DNA of 33,121 bases from Clostridium sp. LS (GTDB lineage Bacteria > Bacillota > Clostridia > Clostridiales > Clostridiaceae), in contig NZ_AUUU01000060.1 in NCBI RefSeq assembly GCF_002760435.1, forward strand, positions 1-33,121. Reading direction: 5' to 3'. Shown here piece after piece: positions 1 through 7,154 of the stretch. Within the stretch, counting starts at the first letter, position 1; every line of letters begins with the position of its first letter. The notes below the pieces were generated by a model that worked only from the letters and a program-made list of their open reading frames with translations, made no database searches and had not been told where the DNA came from. Made by a program: the position numbers and the translations under genes.

Positions 1-55
1 GCTATGAGGGCAACTTGCCTCCTTACCTGATGAAAAATATACACCTTAGTAAAAA

Positions 56-68
56 GCAGCTATGCTGC
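56..68 (-). other. Small GC hairpin followed by T-run (minus strand)
   Basis: GCAGC-TAT-GCTGC forms a 5-bp hairpin. Read on the minus strand it is followed by five T residues, so it resembles a weak terminator. The stem is short, so this is only a suggestion. The rest of 1-102 shows no gene that I can support. Confidence 0.3.
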
Positions 69-102
69 ATACACAGAACATTTCATGACAACTTTGGACT
101 TG

Positions 103-124
103 TTATTTATTTTCATGTGCCTTA
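103..124 (+). repeat. Copy A of a 22-nt interspersed motif
   Basis: This stretch ends in TTTTCATGTGCCTTA and matches 16021-16042 at 19 of 22 positions. Copy A lies downstream of the ABC exporter operon; copy B lies just before rsgA. Two copies in unrelated intergenic regions suggest an interspersed repeat family, which is inference until the genome is searched. Confidence 0.4.
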
Positions 125-147
125 TAAAATACATAAAGATAAAAGAA

Positions 148-179
148 AACCCTAGAAGTTTGGTAAAGCTCCTAGGGTT
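148..179 (-). terminator. Terminator of the marR-ABC operon
   Basis: An 11-bp inverted repeat (148-158 with 169-179, one G-T wobble) contains CCCTAG/CTAGGG. On the minus strand it is followed by a T-rich run. It starts a few bases after the stop codon of the second ABC subunit, as expected for the end of a three-gene operon. Confidence 0.8.
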
Positions 180-184
180 ATTAT

Positions 185-2122
185 TTATACTGCTTTATTA
201 TCTAAATTTGCACCTGTAAATTGGCTATTATAAAGGTCTGCATAAAAGCCTTTCTTAGCAAGAAGTTCATTATGGTTACCCATTTCAATAATACTTCCTT
301 TATTCATAACTAGAATTAATTCTGCATCTCTAATAGTAGAAAGTCTATGAGCAATTACAAAACTTGTTCTATTTTTCATAAGTTCTGTCATAGCCTTTTG
401 TATATAAATTTCAGTTCTAGAATCAACACTGCTTGTAGCTTCATCAAGTATCATAATAGTTGGATTTGCAAGTATTGCCCTTGCAATTGTAAGTAACTGC
501 TTTTGTCCTTGAGATATATTTGTAGCTTCTTCATTTAAAACTGTATTATATCCGTCAGGAAGGGTCTTAATAAAATGATGAGCATGAGCAGCTTTTGCGG
601 CTTGAATAACTTCTTCTTTTGTTGCACCTTCTCTGCCATAGGCAATATTATCAAATATAGTACCGTTAAATAACCAAGTATCTTGAAGTACCATACCAAA
701 CATATTGTGTAGTTCTCCACGCTTAATATCTCTGATATCAACACCATCAATTGTTATAGAACCGGAACCTATTTCATAAAAACGCATTAGTAAGTTAACT
801 AGTGTGGTTTTTCCTGCCCCTGTTGGTCCAACAATAGCAATTGTATGACCTTGTCTAACATCAATATTCATATTTTTTATAAGTGGTTCCTCAGCTTTAT
901 AGCTAAAGTCAACATTATCAAATTTAACTTCTCCCTTAGGATATACAATAACTTTAGCATCTTCAGCGTCAGGTATTTCTTCAGTTTCATCTAGTAATTC
1001 GAAGATACGTTCAGCTGAAGCTACTGTTGATTGAATTATATTCGCAATGTTTGCTGTTTGAACTATTGGCTGCGTAAATTGGTTAGAGTATTGAATAAAC
1101 GCTTGAATATCACCAATGGTAACTTTGCCCTCTATTGCTAAGTAGCCACCAACAACACAAACTATTACGTAGCCTATATTACTTACAAATCTCATCATGG
1201 GCATGATTATTCCTGAAATGAATTGAGCTTTCCATCCAGCATGATATAATCTATTGTTAATATTTTTAAAGTGTTCAATAGAGTCACGTTCATGACCAAA
1301 AGATTTAACAATTTTATGGCCTGTATACATTTCTTCAACATGACCATTAAGTTCACCAATTTCTTTTTGTTGAGCTGCAAAATACTTTTGGGAGTGTTTT
1401 GCAATGAAAGCTGTTACCCCAATATATAATGGCAAGGTCAATAATACAACTAATGTCATTAATGGACTTATTGTTAACATCATTATAATGATACCAACAA
1501 TAGTAACAATAGAAGTAATAAGCTGTGTAAGGCTTTGCTGCAGTGTAGTTGCGATATTATCAACATCATTTGTCACACGGCTTAGAATCTCACCATGAGT
1601 TCTTGAATCGAAGAATTTAAGTGGCAAACGTGAAAGCTTATCTTCAACATCTTTACGAAGATTGTATACAGTTTTTTGTGCTACTCCAGCCATAATATAT
1701 TGTTGAAGAAATCCAAAAAGTGTGCTTACTAAATACAATCCAAGTAATAATAAAAGTGTGTTTGCTATATAAGGAAAATCTATACCAGGGATTGGAATAT
1801 TGGCAGCTTTTCCTGCTTTAAGTAAAGCTTGATTCTGCCCCATAGCTGTAAATTTTGCTACAATACCTTCAACCAATCTAGTTATTGCAAAGCCAGAAAT
1901 CTTAGGTCCGACTATAGTAAAAATAGTACTAAATATAGCAAATATAAAAACTAAGATAAAATTCATTCTCTGGGGTTTTAAATAACTTAAAAGTCTTTTT
2001 AGAGTACCTTTGAAGTCTTTTGCTTTGGCTACTGGACCACCTGCAAATGACCCCATGGGTCCACCGCCTCGGTGTCCCATTCCGCCGCCCATTTGTCTAC
2101 TGGTGTTTCTGTTTTCACTCAT
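185..2122 (-). CDS. ABC exporter half-transporter, catalytic subunit
   Basis: This 645-aa protein has a Gly/Met-rich N-terminus, about six membrane helices (roughly residues 50-350) and a C-terminal ATPase. The Walker A motif GPTGAGKTT, the ABC signature ISQGQ, Walker B MILDEATSSVD and the H-loop IAHRLST are all intact, including the catalytic Glu. It overlaps the upstream ABC gene by four bases (ATGA), so the two are translationally coupled, and the SD GGAGGAA lies inside the end of that gene. The two proteins should pair as a heterodimeric exporter of the BmrCD/TM287-288 type. With a MarR gene at the head of the operon, drug or toxic-compound efflux is the likely role; the substrate cannot be read from the sequence. 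Confidence 0.92.
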   Translation of the reverse strand: MSENRNTSRQMGGGMGHRGGGPMGSFAGGPVAKAKDFKGTLKRLLSYLKPQRMNFILVFIFAIFSTIFTIVGPKISGFAITRLVEGIVAKFTAMGQNQALLKAGKAANIPIPGIDFPYIANTLLLLLGLYLVSTLFGFLQQYIMAGVAQKTVYNLRKDVEDKLSRLPLKFFDSRTHGEILSRVTNDVDNIATTLQQSLTQLITSIVTIVGIIIMMLTISPLMTLVVLLTLPLYIGVTAFIAKHSQKYFAAQQKEIGELNGHVEEMYTGHKIVKSFGHERDSIEHFKNINNRLYHAGWKAQFISGIIMPMMRFVSNIGYVIVCVVGGYLAIEGKVTIGDIQAFIQYSNQFTQPIVQTANIANIIQSTVASAERIFELLDETEEIPDAEDAKVIVYPKGEVKFDNVDFSYKAEEPLIKNMNIDVRQGHTIAIVGPTGAGKTTLVNLLMRFYEIGSGSITIDGVDIRDIKRGELHNMFGMVLQDTWLFNGTIFDNIAYGREGATKEEVIQAAKAAHAHHFIKTLPDGYNTVLNEEATNISQGQKQLLTIARAILANPTIMILDEATSSVDSRTEIYIQKAMTELMKNRTSFVIAHRLSTIRDAELILVMNKGSIIEMGNHNELLAKKGFYADLYNSQFTGANLDNKAV

Positions 2123-3894
2123 GATAATTCCTCCTCCGAAAGTTGTGAAGTTACAATTTCACGGTATACTTCACAATTTTTTAAAAGTTCTTTGTGAGTT
2201 CCTATACCTGTTATTTCACCATCATCTAAAACTATGATTCTGTCAGCATCCATAACTGTTGCAACTCTTTGAGCTATAATAAGGACTGTGGATTCTTTTA
2301 CTTCATCTTTTAATGCTGCACGAAGTTTTGCATCAGTTTTAAAATCAAGCGCTGAAAAACTATCATCAAATATATATATTTCAGGTTTTCTAACTAGAGC
2401 ACGTGCGATAGATAAACGTTGTTTCTGTCCTCCAGAAACGTTTGTTCCACCTTGAGCAATAACATGGTCATAGCCTTTGTCCATATCATTAATAAAATCT
2501 GAAGCTTGTGCTACTGTAGCAGCATGTTTTATTTCTTCAAGGGTAGCATTATTTTTACCATATCTAATATTGTCAGCAATAGTTCCAGAGAAAAGGACAG
2601 TCTTTTGGGGAACAAAACCTATCTTTGATCTTAAGCTTTCCTGACTCATTTCTCTTACATCAACACCATCTACTAGGACCGAACCACTACTTACATCGTA
2701 AAAACGTGGTATTAAATTTACTAGGGTAGATTTACCTGAACCTGTACCACCAATAATAGCAGTTACTTCACCAGGCTTAGCGCTAAATGTGATATTACTT
2801 ATTGCTGGCTGGTCTGCACCAGGGTATTTAAAGCTAACATCCTTAAATTCAACATGTCCACTTTCTTTATCTGCTAATACTGCATTTTGTGGATCTACAA
2901 TATCTGGTGCCATTTCTAATACTTCATTTATTCTTATTGCAGAAGCTTGTGCTCTTGGAATCATTATAAATACCATAGAAAGCATTAAGAAACCAAATAA
3001 AATCTGCGTTCCATATTGTATAAACGCAATTAATGAACCAACCTGCATGTTTCCTGCATCAATTCTAGTAGCCCCAAACCAAATAATTGTAATTGTTGTA
3101 ACATTCATAATCAGCATCATTACTGGCATCAAGAATGCCATAATCTTATTTACTTTTATTGCATTATTCATAAGATCTATATTAGCATCATCAAATCTAA
3201 GCTTTTCTGTTTCAATACGATTGAAAGCTCGTATTACTCTAATCCCAGTAAGTCCTTCACGTAACACAAGATTTAATTTATCTATTTTTACCTGCATTAA
3301 TTTAAATAATGGCATAGCATATTTTAAAGTTAAAGCAATTATGATTCCAAGTAATGGTACGACTACAGCGAAAATCCAAGTTAATTGAGTATCTTCTCTT
3401 AAAGCCATAACAATACCACCAAGGGCTGTTAATGGAGCGAAAAGCATAATAGAAAATATCATTACAGTTACTGCCTGAATTTGGGTGACATCATTTGTAG
3501 TTCTTGTTATAAGAGTTGCTGTACCAAGTTTATCAAATTCATGTAGCGAAAATCCTTCAACCTTAGTAAATAATTTATCGCGAATAATCTTAGCAAAGCC
3601 TACAGCAGTTTTAGATGAAAGGAAGGATGCTAGAACTGAACAGATTACACCGCCAGCTGAGATTAAAAGCATGATTCCCCCTGTTCTAATAATATAATCT
3701 ATTCCTTTGTAAGAACCGCTTAGTCCTAAAAAAGAAATAGTTTGAAATACATCTTTTTGCACTATACCTTTATCAACTATATCTGCCATCAAAGTTGGCA
3801 GGTATAGATTAGCAAGCACTTGAGTAAAGATTAATAAAAGTATGGCTATTATTTGAAAGGTATATTGTTTTAGAAATCTAAATAATTTAATCAT
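2119..3894 (-). CDS. ABC exporter half-transporter, degenerate-site subunit
   Basis: This 591-aa protein has an N-terminal six-helix membrane domain and a C-terminal ATPase. Walker A is GGTGSGKST and the signature is VSGGQKQR. Walker B reads IFDDSFSALD, so Asp511 stands where the catalytic Glu belongs, and the H-loop reads AQRVAT, so Gln542 replaces the usual His. Together these mark the non-hydrolysing site of a heterodimeric exporter. The partner encoded immediately downstream keeps both residues. The gene lies 33 bp after marR, with SD AGGAG before its ATG. It is likely a drug efflux subunit controlled by the MarR protein. Confidence 0.92.
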   Translation of the reverse strand: MIKLFRFLKQYTFQIIAILLLIFTQVLANLYLPTLMADIVDKGIVQKDVFQTISFLGLSGSYKGIDYIIRTGGIMLLISAGGVICSVLASFLSSKTAVGFAKIIRDKLFTKVEGFSLHEFDKLGTATLITRTTNDVTQIQAVTVMIFSIMLFAPLTALGGIVMALREDTQLTWIFAVVVPLLGIIIALTLKYAMPLFKLMQVKIDKLNLVLREGLTGIRVIRAFNRIETEKLRFDDANIDLMNNAIKVNKIMAFLMPVMMLIMNVTTITIIWFGATRIDAGNMQVGSLIAFIQYGTQILFGFLMLSMVFIMIPRAQASAIRINEVLEMAPDIVDPQNAVLADKESGHVEFKDVSFKYPGADQPAISNITFSAKPGEVTAIIGGTGSGKSTLVNLIPRFYDVSSGSVLVDGVDVREMSQESLRSKIGFVPQKTVLFSGTIADNIRYGKNNATLEEIKHAATVAQASDFINDMDKGYDHVIAQGGTNVSGGQKQRLSIARALVRKPEIYIFDDSFSALDFKTDAKLRAALKDEVKESTVLIIAQRVATVMDADRIIVLDDGEITGIGTHKELLKNCEVYREIVTSQLSEEELS

Positions 3895-3927
3895 TAACTC
3901 ATCTCCTAATTCGTTATTGTGTGATTT

Positions 3928-4368
3928 TTATTTTTGTTGCTCATTTAAGAGTTTTTTTAGTGTGTTTAGTCCTTCAAAAATTTTGTTGAGTTCCTCTTCA
4001 CTTCCTTGGCTCATTGCATTTTTTATAGTATTTTCAATATGCTCATGAAAGGATTTATGTATATCTTCAAATTTTGGAGATATACTAACATAAACGACTC
4101 TCTTATCTTCTGTACTTCTTTCTCTTATGACCATTTCTTGTGCTTCAAGTCTATCTATAATTCCTGAAACTGTGCTATTAGATAAGCAAAGGTGACTACT
4201 AAGCTCACTAATTTTCATTCTTTTATATTTGCTTAATAACCCGATAACCATACCCTGCGGTGCAGACATACCTGTTTCACCGATTACCTTCTTCATATTA
4301 TGCCTAAATTGGTGCATTACTTCTTGGAAAAGTCGTGCAACTTCAATGCTTTTACTTGAGTTTTCCAT
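3928..4368 (-). CDS. MarR-family transcriptional regulator
   Basis: This 146-aa protein has the MarR winged-helix layout: an N-terminal dimer helix, a helix-turn-helix around residues 53-75 (KISELSSHLCLSNSTVSGII), a wing with the typical D-K-R of STEDKRVVYVSI, and a C-terminal dimerisation helix. It is the first gene of an operon with two ABC exporter subunits. An inverted repeat directly after its -10 box suggests that it represses its own operon and lets go when a ligand binds. The ligand is unknown. Confidence 0.92.
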   Translation of the reverse strand: MENSSKSIEVARLFQEVMHQFRHNMKKVIGETGMSAPQGMVIGLLSKYKRMKISELSSHLCLSNSTVSGIIDRLEAQEMVIRERSTEDKRVVYVSISPKFEDIHKSFHEHIENTIKNAMSQGSEEELNKIFEGLNTLKKLLNEQQK

Positions 4369-4393
4369 TTTTATCTCATCTCCATATTAAAAT

Positions 4394-4442
4394 TTATTTC
4401 GTTTATAAATATTTCGTATTAGAATATTTCGCTTACGAAATA
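4394..4442. promoter_or_regulatory. Candidate MarR operator: three phased TATTTCG repeats plus a palindrome
   Basis: TATTTCG occurs at 4394, 4409 and 4424, exactly 15 bp apart. The last copy is the left arm of a perfect 8-4-8 inverted repeat, ATATTTCG-CTTA-CGAAATAT (4423-4442). The palindrome lies over the predicted transcription start of marR, where a bound repressor would block initiation. Confidence 0.7.
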
Positions 4443-4471
4443 TATTTTATTCCTATAAGTGTTCTATGTCA
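4443..4471 (-). promoter_or_regulatory. marR operon promoter
   Basis: On the minus strand a perfect -35 TTGACA (4466-4471) is followed after exactly 17 bp by TAAAAT (4443-4448). The operator palindrome begins immediately downstream, supporting autoregulation. Confidence 0.75.
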
Positions 4472-4759
4472 AGATTAATTTAAATGGCAAATTTATTTAA
4501 TATGCTGAAAGTGAGTCTAGAATACTTTAACATATATAAATTTATAGTATTTATATAGCAGAAATAAATTTCACAAGTTAGAAATAAATTAGGGAAAAGA
4601 GTAGCGAATATTGCAGTGAAGATCGGAATTATAGAAAATAATTATATTTTTTGAATAAAAGAAAGCAGAATTTGTAAAAATTATAAAGGAAAGATAATAG
4701 ATGTTATAAAACTTTATAGAATAATTTATTTAGTAATAAAATGTAAAGGAGAAGATATA
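4472..4759. other. AT-rich gene-free stretch before the BFD-like gene
   Basis: There is no coding signal here. A weak promoter for the downstream gene may be TTGTAA (4672-4677), 17 bp, TAATAG (4695-4700). The sequence AGAAATAAATT occurs twice near 4559-4591. I see no riboswitch. Confidence 0.35.
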
Positions 4760-5122
4760 ATGGATGATAATAATGTAATTTGTACATGTCACAATGTTAC
4801 TGTAGATGATTTAAATAATGTAGTTAAAAATGGCATTAAAACTTTTGATGAAGCACAGGAAATTACAAAGGTTGGAACTGGATGTGGAAAATGCGTAGCC
4901 AATAATAAAGTATTATTCAATGAACTTTTATTAGCAAATAAAATAAGTGAAAACCCAGTAATATGTGGATGTAAAAACGTTACAGTACAAGATTTAGACA
5001 ATGCAGTTAAAAATGGGGCTAAATCCTTTGAAGAAGTGCAGGAAATTACTAAAATAGGAACTGGTTGCGGACATTGTATTGAAAAAAGTAGAGAATTAGT
5101 TAATCAATTATTATCTAAATAG
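4760..5122 (+). CDS. Tandem BFD-like [2Fe-2S]-binding protein
   Basis: This 120-aa protein is made of two similar halves of about 55 residues. Each half has Cys-x-Cys near its start (CTC at 9-11, CGC near 68-70) and CGxC near its end (GTGCGKC, GTGCGHC), the four-Cys pattern of the bacterioferritin-associated ferredoxin (BFD/Fer2_BFD) fold. Each half probably binds one [2Fe-2S] cluster, giving a small cytoplasmic electron carrier or iron-handling protein. Single-domain versions are usual; the tandem form is a less common layout. A strong SD, AAAGGAG, precedes the ATG. It appears monocistronic because a strong terminator follows. The electron partner is not evident from the neighbours. Confidence 0.85.
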   Translation: MDDNNVICTCHNVTVDDLNNVVKNGIKTFDEAQEITKVGTGCGKCVANNKVLFNELLLANKISENPVICGCKNVTVQDLDNAVKNGAKSFEEVQEITKIGTGCGHCIEKSRELVNQLLSK

Positions 5123-5180
5123 AAAAAATGGTTATAGAATTTTTATTGAATATAAAAGTTGTGATGTCAAACATAAATTA

Positions 5181-5233
5181 AAAATCTGTGTTATGAATGT
5201 TAAAGAAAGTTTTACATTCATAACGCAGATTTT
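5181..5233 (+). terminator. Strong intrinsic terminator after the BFD-like gene
   Basis: A 20-bp stem (5181-5200 with 5214-5233, one wobble pair) is followed by a T-rich run on the plus strand. The run of A residues at its 5' side could let it work in both directions. Confidence 0.85.
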
Positions 5234-5411
5234 ATTATTTTATTCTTAAATTAGTTTTTCTTTTCATCATATATTAACTGGTATATAATGAAAATAGACT
5301 TAGAACACGTGTGCATTTATTATTATAGTAAATAAAAAATAAAATGAAAAAAAGAAACCATAGTAAATATACAGGTAAGAAAAAGTATTTGAGGATAGGA
5401 GAACACTTAAA

Positions 5412-6383
5412 ATGATAAAGTATTTACAATCAAAAACATTTAAGATGGCTCTATCAGCAACGATAGCAGTAACAATATCAAATTATATAGGATTAAAATT
5501 TGGAGTAACTTCAGGTATTATTGCTATACTCAGCATTCAAGAAACAAAAAGGGAAGCTTTATTGGTTGCAGGCAGAAGAATAATTGCTTCAGCGTTAGCC
5601 ATACTTTTGTCATTTATACTATACTTATTACTCGGGAATAATCCTCTAATATTTGGATTATTTCTAATTATGTTTATTCCTGCAACAAAGGTTTCAAAGA
5701 TAGAAGAAGGTATGGTTGTAGGAGCAGTATTATCTACGCATCTTCTATCGAGCACAAATATAGATGCTTCTTGGATTATAAATGAAGCACAGTTAACTAT
5801 AATAGGTATTTCAGTTGCAATGCTGTTTAACTTATATACAGCGTCTTTAGAAGATCAATTTGAAAAAAATAAAGAAAGAATAGAGAATTATTATAGAGCT
5901 ATGCTATCAGATATGGCAGTAACATTAATTACTCAGAGTGTGCCAGTATATGAACATGATATATTATTAAGTGTTGAAGAGTTAATAAAAAAATCTAAAG
6001 AAATGGCTCGGATAATTAATAATAATCACTTATTTAAGAAAAATGATTACTATGTAAGCTATATAGACATGAGAATAATACAGTTAGATGCAATGAAAAG
6101 AATGAAAAGACATTTTTCAAGATTTTATATGACTTATGAACAAACAAATATATTATCGAAGTTTACCAATGATGTTGCTATGAGTCTGAAAGAAGATAAT
6201 GATTGCATTGAACTTATTAATAAATTAAATTCACTCAGAAAAGATTATGCAAATATGGAATTGCCAAAAAACAGAGATGAATTTGAAAATAGAGCATTAT
6301 TGCTTCAGTTTCTAAATGATTTAGAAGATTTTTTAGTTGTAAAAAAAGAATTTATAGAATCAGTTCATACAATCAAAGCATAG
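5412..6383 (+). CDS. Aromatic acid exporter family (ArAE_1-like) membrane protein
   Basis: This 323-aa protein has an N-terminal half of about four to five hydrophobic helices (residues 10-145) containing FGVTSGIIAILSIQETKREAL-like sequence typical of the DUF939/aromatic acid exporter family 1 group. The C-terminal half (150-323) is soluble, helical and charged, like the ArAE_1 C-terminal domain. Proteins of this class are assigned to efflux of small organic or aromatic acids by distant similarity to AaeB and FusC; direct evidence is scarce. The gene has SD AGGAG and appears to stand alone between the terminator at 5181 and the riboswitch region. Confidence 0.75.
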   Translation: MIKYLQSKTFKMALSATIAVTISNYIGLKFGVTSGIIAILSIQETKREALLVAGRRIIASALAILLSFILYLLLGNNPLIFGLFLIMFIPATKVSKIEEGMVVGAVLSTHLLSSTNIDASWIINEAQLTIIGISVAMLFNLYTASLEDQFEKNKERIENYYRAMLSDMAVTLITQSVPVYEHDILLSVEELIKKSKEMARIINNNHLFKKNDYYVSYIDMRIIQLDAMKRMKRHFSRFYMTYEQTNILSKFTNDVAMSLKEDNDCIELINKLNSLRKDYANMELPKNRDEFENRALLLQFLNDLEDFLVVKKEFIESVHTIKA

Positions 6384-6535
6384 AATATGAACATAATATA
6401 AGAATATTAAAAAAGGTAATTTATAGCTGTTTCAAGTAGATTATTAAAATGGATTTTGATAATTCTAATGGTAAAATTACCAAGATTATTGTTGAAATTT
6501 ATGGCAAATTAGGGTAAAATATAAACATCATATAC

Positions 6536-6622
6536 ATTGATAATAGCACACTTATCGAAAGGTAAGGTCGCAAAGCCATGGGTCTAAAGAATTTTTCAAT
6601 GATTGCCAGGTTGCCAAAGTGT
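6536..6622 (+). promoter_or_regulatory. GEMM-I cyclic dinucleotide riboswitch aptamer (A20 variant)
   Basis: A 6-bp P2 stem CTTATC/GGTAAG is closed by a GAAA tetraloop (6551-6566). It is followed by GTCGCAAAGCC (6567-6577), GGGTCTAAAG and GATTGCCAGGTTGCC (6601-6615), the signature order of c-di-GMP-I (GEMM-I) aptamers. Aligned without gaps to the V. cholerae Vc2 RNA as I remember it, A6572 matches the intercalating A47 and C6614 matches C92. The base equal to G20 is A6545. Geobacter 3',3'-cGAMP riboswitches (GEMM-Ib) have A at that place. Two other deviations are C6549 (usually A) and T6568 (usually A). The aptamer precedes the STAS-like and FabH-like genes. Confidence 0.88.
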
Positions 6623-6662
6623 AATAATAAGCATGTGTTCGTAATTTTGCTTATTTTTGGTG
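6611..6662 (+). promoter_or_regulatory. Predicted antiterminator of the riboswitch
   Basis: TGCCAAA (6612-6618) can pair with TTTGGTG (6656-6662), stacking on the AATAAGC/GCTTATT stem (6626-6632 with 6649-6655). This would use C6614-C6615, needed by the folded aptamer, and would also take the foot of the terminator. Ligand binding would then favour termination, predicting an OFF switch. This is inferred from base pairing only. Confidence 0.55.
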
Positions 6663-6687
6663 CCTATTTATAATAGGCACCTTTTTT
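6659..6687 (+). terminator. Riboswitch-controlled intrinsic terminator
   Basis: A perfect 10-bp stem GGTGCCTATT/AATAGGCACC with a 3-nt loop is followed by six T residues. It lies between the aptamer and the first gene, so it is the expression platform. Confidence 0.9.
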
Positions 6688-6758
6688 ATTGAAATGATTT
6701 GGAAATTGATATGTATGTGGTAATAATAAAATATATGAAAAAAGGAGGTGTAATAGGC

Positions 6759-7091
6759 ATGAAGAAGTATCAAATGTCTGTGGACAAGGGTAAAAAGGAG
6801 ATGAATATAAGAGTATGGGGAATGTTTGAGGCCAGCGATGCTAATAGTTTTATTGAAGATTTCAAAAAGGAATTATCTTCTATACAAACTTCAGAATTTA
6901 TCTTGGCTTTTGATGCAAAAGATTTAAATGTTTCAAAGCCAGAGATGTTACCAATGTTAGAAGGCTGTTTTAAAATGTATAAAGAATGTAATTTCAAGAA
7001 GGTTACGGCAAAGGTAGAAAATAACGTTACATTAAAAATGCAATTATCAAGAATAGGTAGGAATTCTGGCCTTAACATTGAAGTAATTTAA
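6759..7091 (+). CDS. Small STAS-like protein under riboswitch control
   Basis: I chose the ATG at 6759 (110 aa) because AAAGGAGG ends about nine bases upstream; an upstream ATG at 6699 has no good SD and starts only 12 bases past the terminator. The protein looks like alternating strands and helices with no membrane segment or signal peptide. The pattern of an early strand (MNIRVWGMF), a helix, a hydrophobic strand (EFILAFDAKDL) and a last strand after a Lys-rich helix resembles a STAS/SpoIIAA-type fold, but I see no clear phosphorylatable Ser motif. It lies 63 bp before the FabH-like gene and probably shares its transcript. The role is unknown. Confidence 0.7.
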   Translation: MKKYQMSVDKGKKEMNIRVWGMFEASDANSFIEDFKKELSSIQTSEFILAFDAKDLNVSKPEMLPMLEGCFKMYKECNFKKVTAKVENNVTLKMQLSRIGRNSGLNIEVI

Positions 7092-7154
7092 ATTTGCAGA
7101 TAAAAAAGCATTGGCGGGATAATTTATTCACGCATATTAACTGAGGAGATTTGT

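Noticed and set aside
2789..3388. 199-codon plus-strand reading frame
   Set aside because: It lies wholly opposite the ABC subunit gene, has no SD, and its composition is that of an antisense shadow.
6699..6758. Upstream ATG extending the STAS-like protein by 20 residues
   Set aside because: It begins immediately after the terminator without an SD, while AAAGGAGG is ideally placed for 6759.
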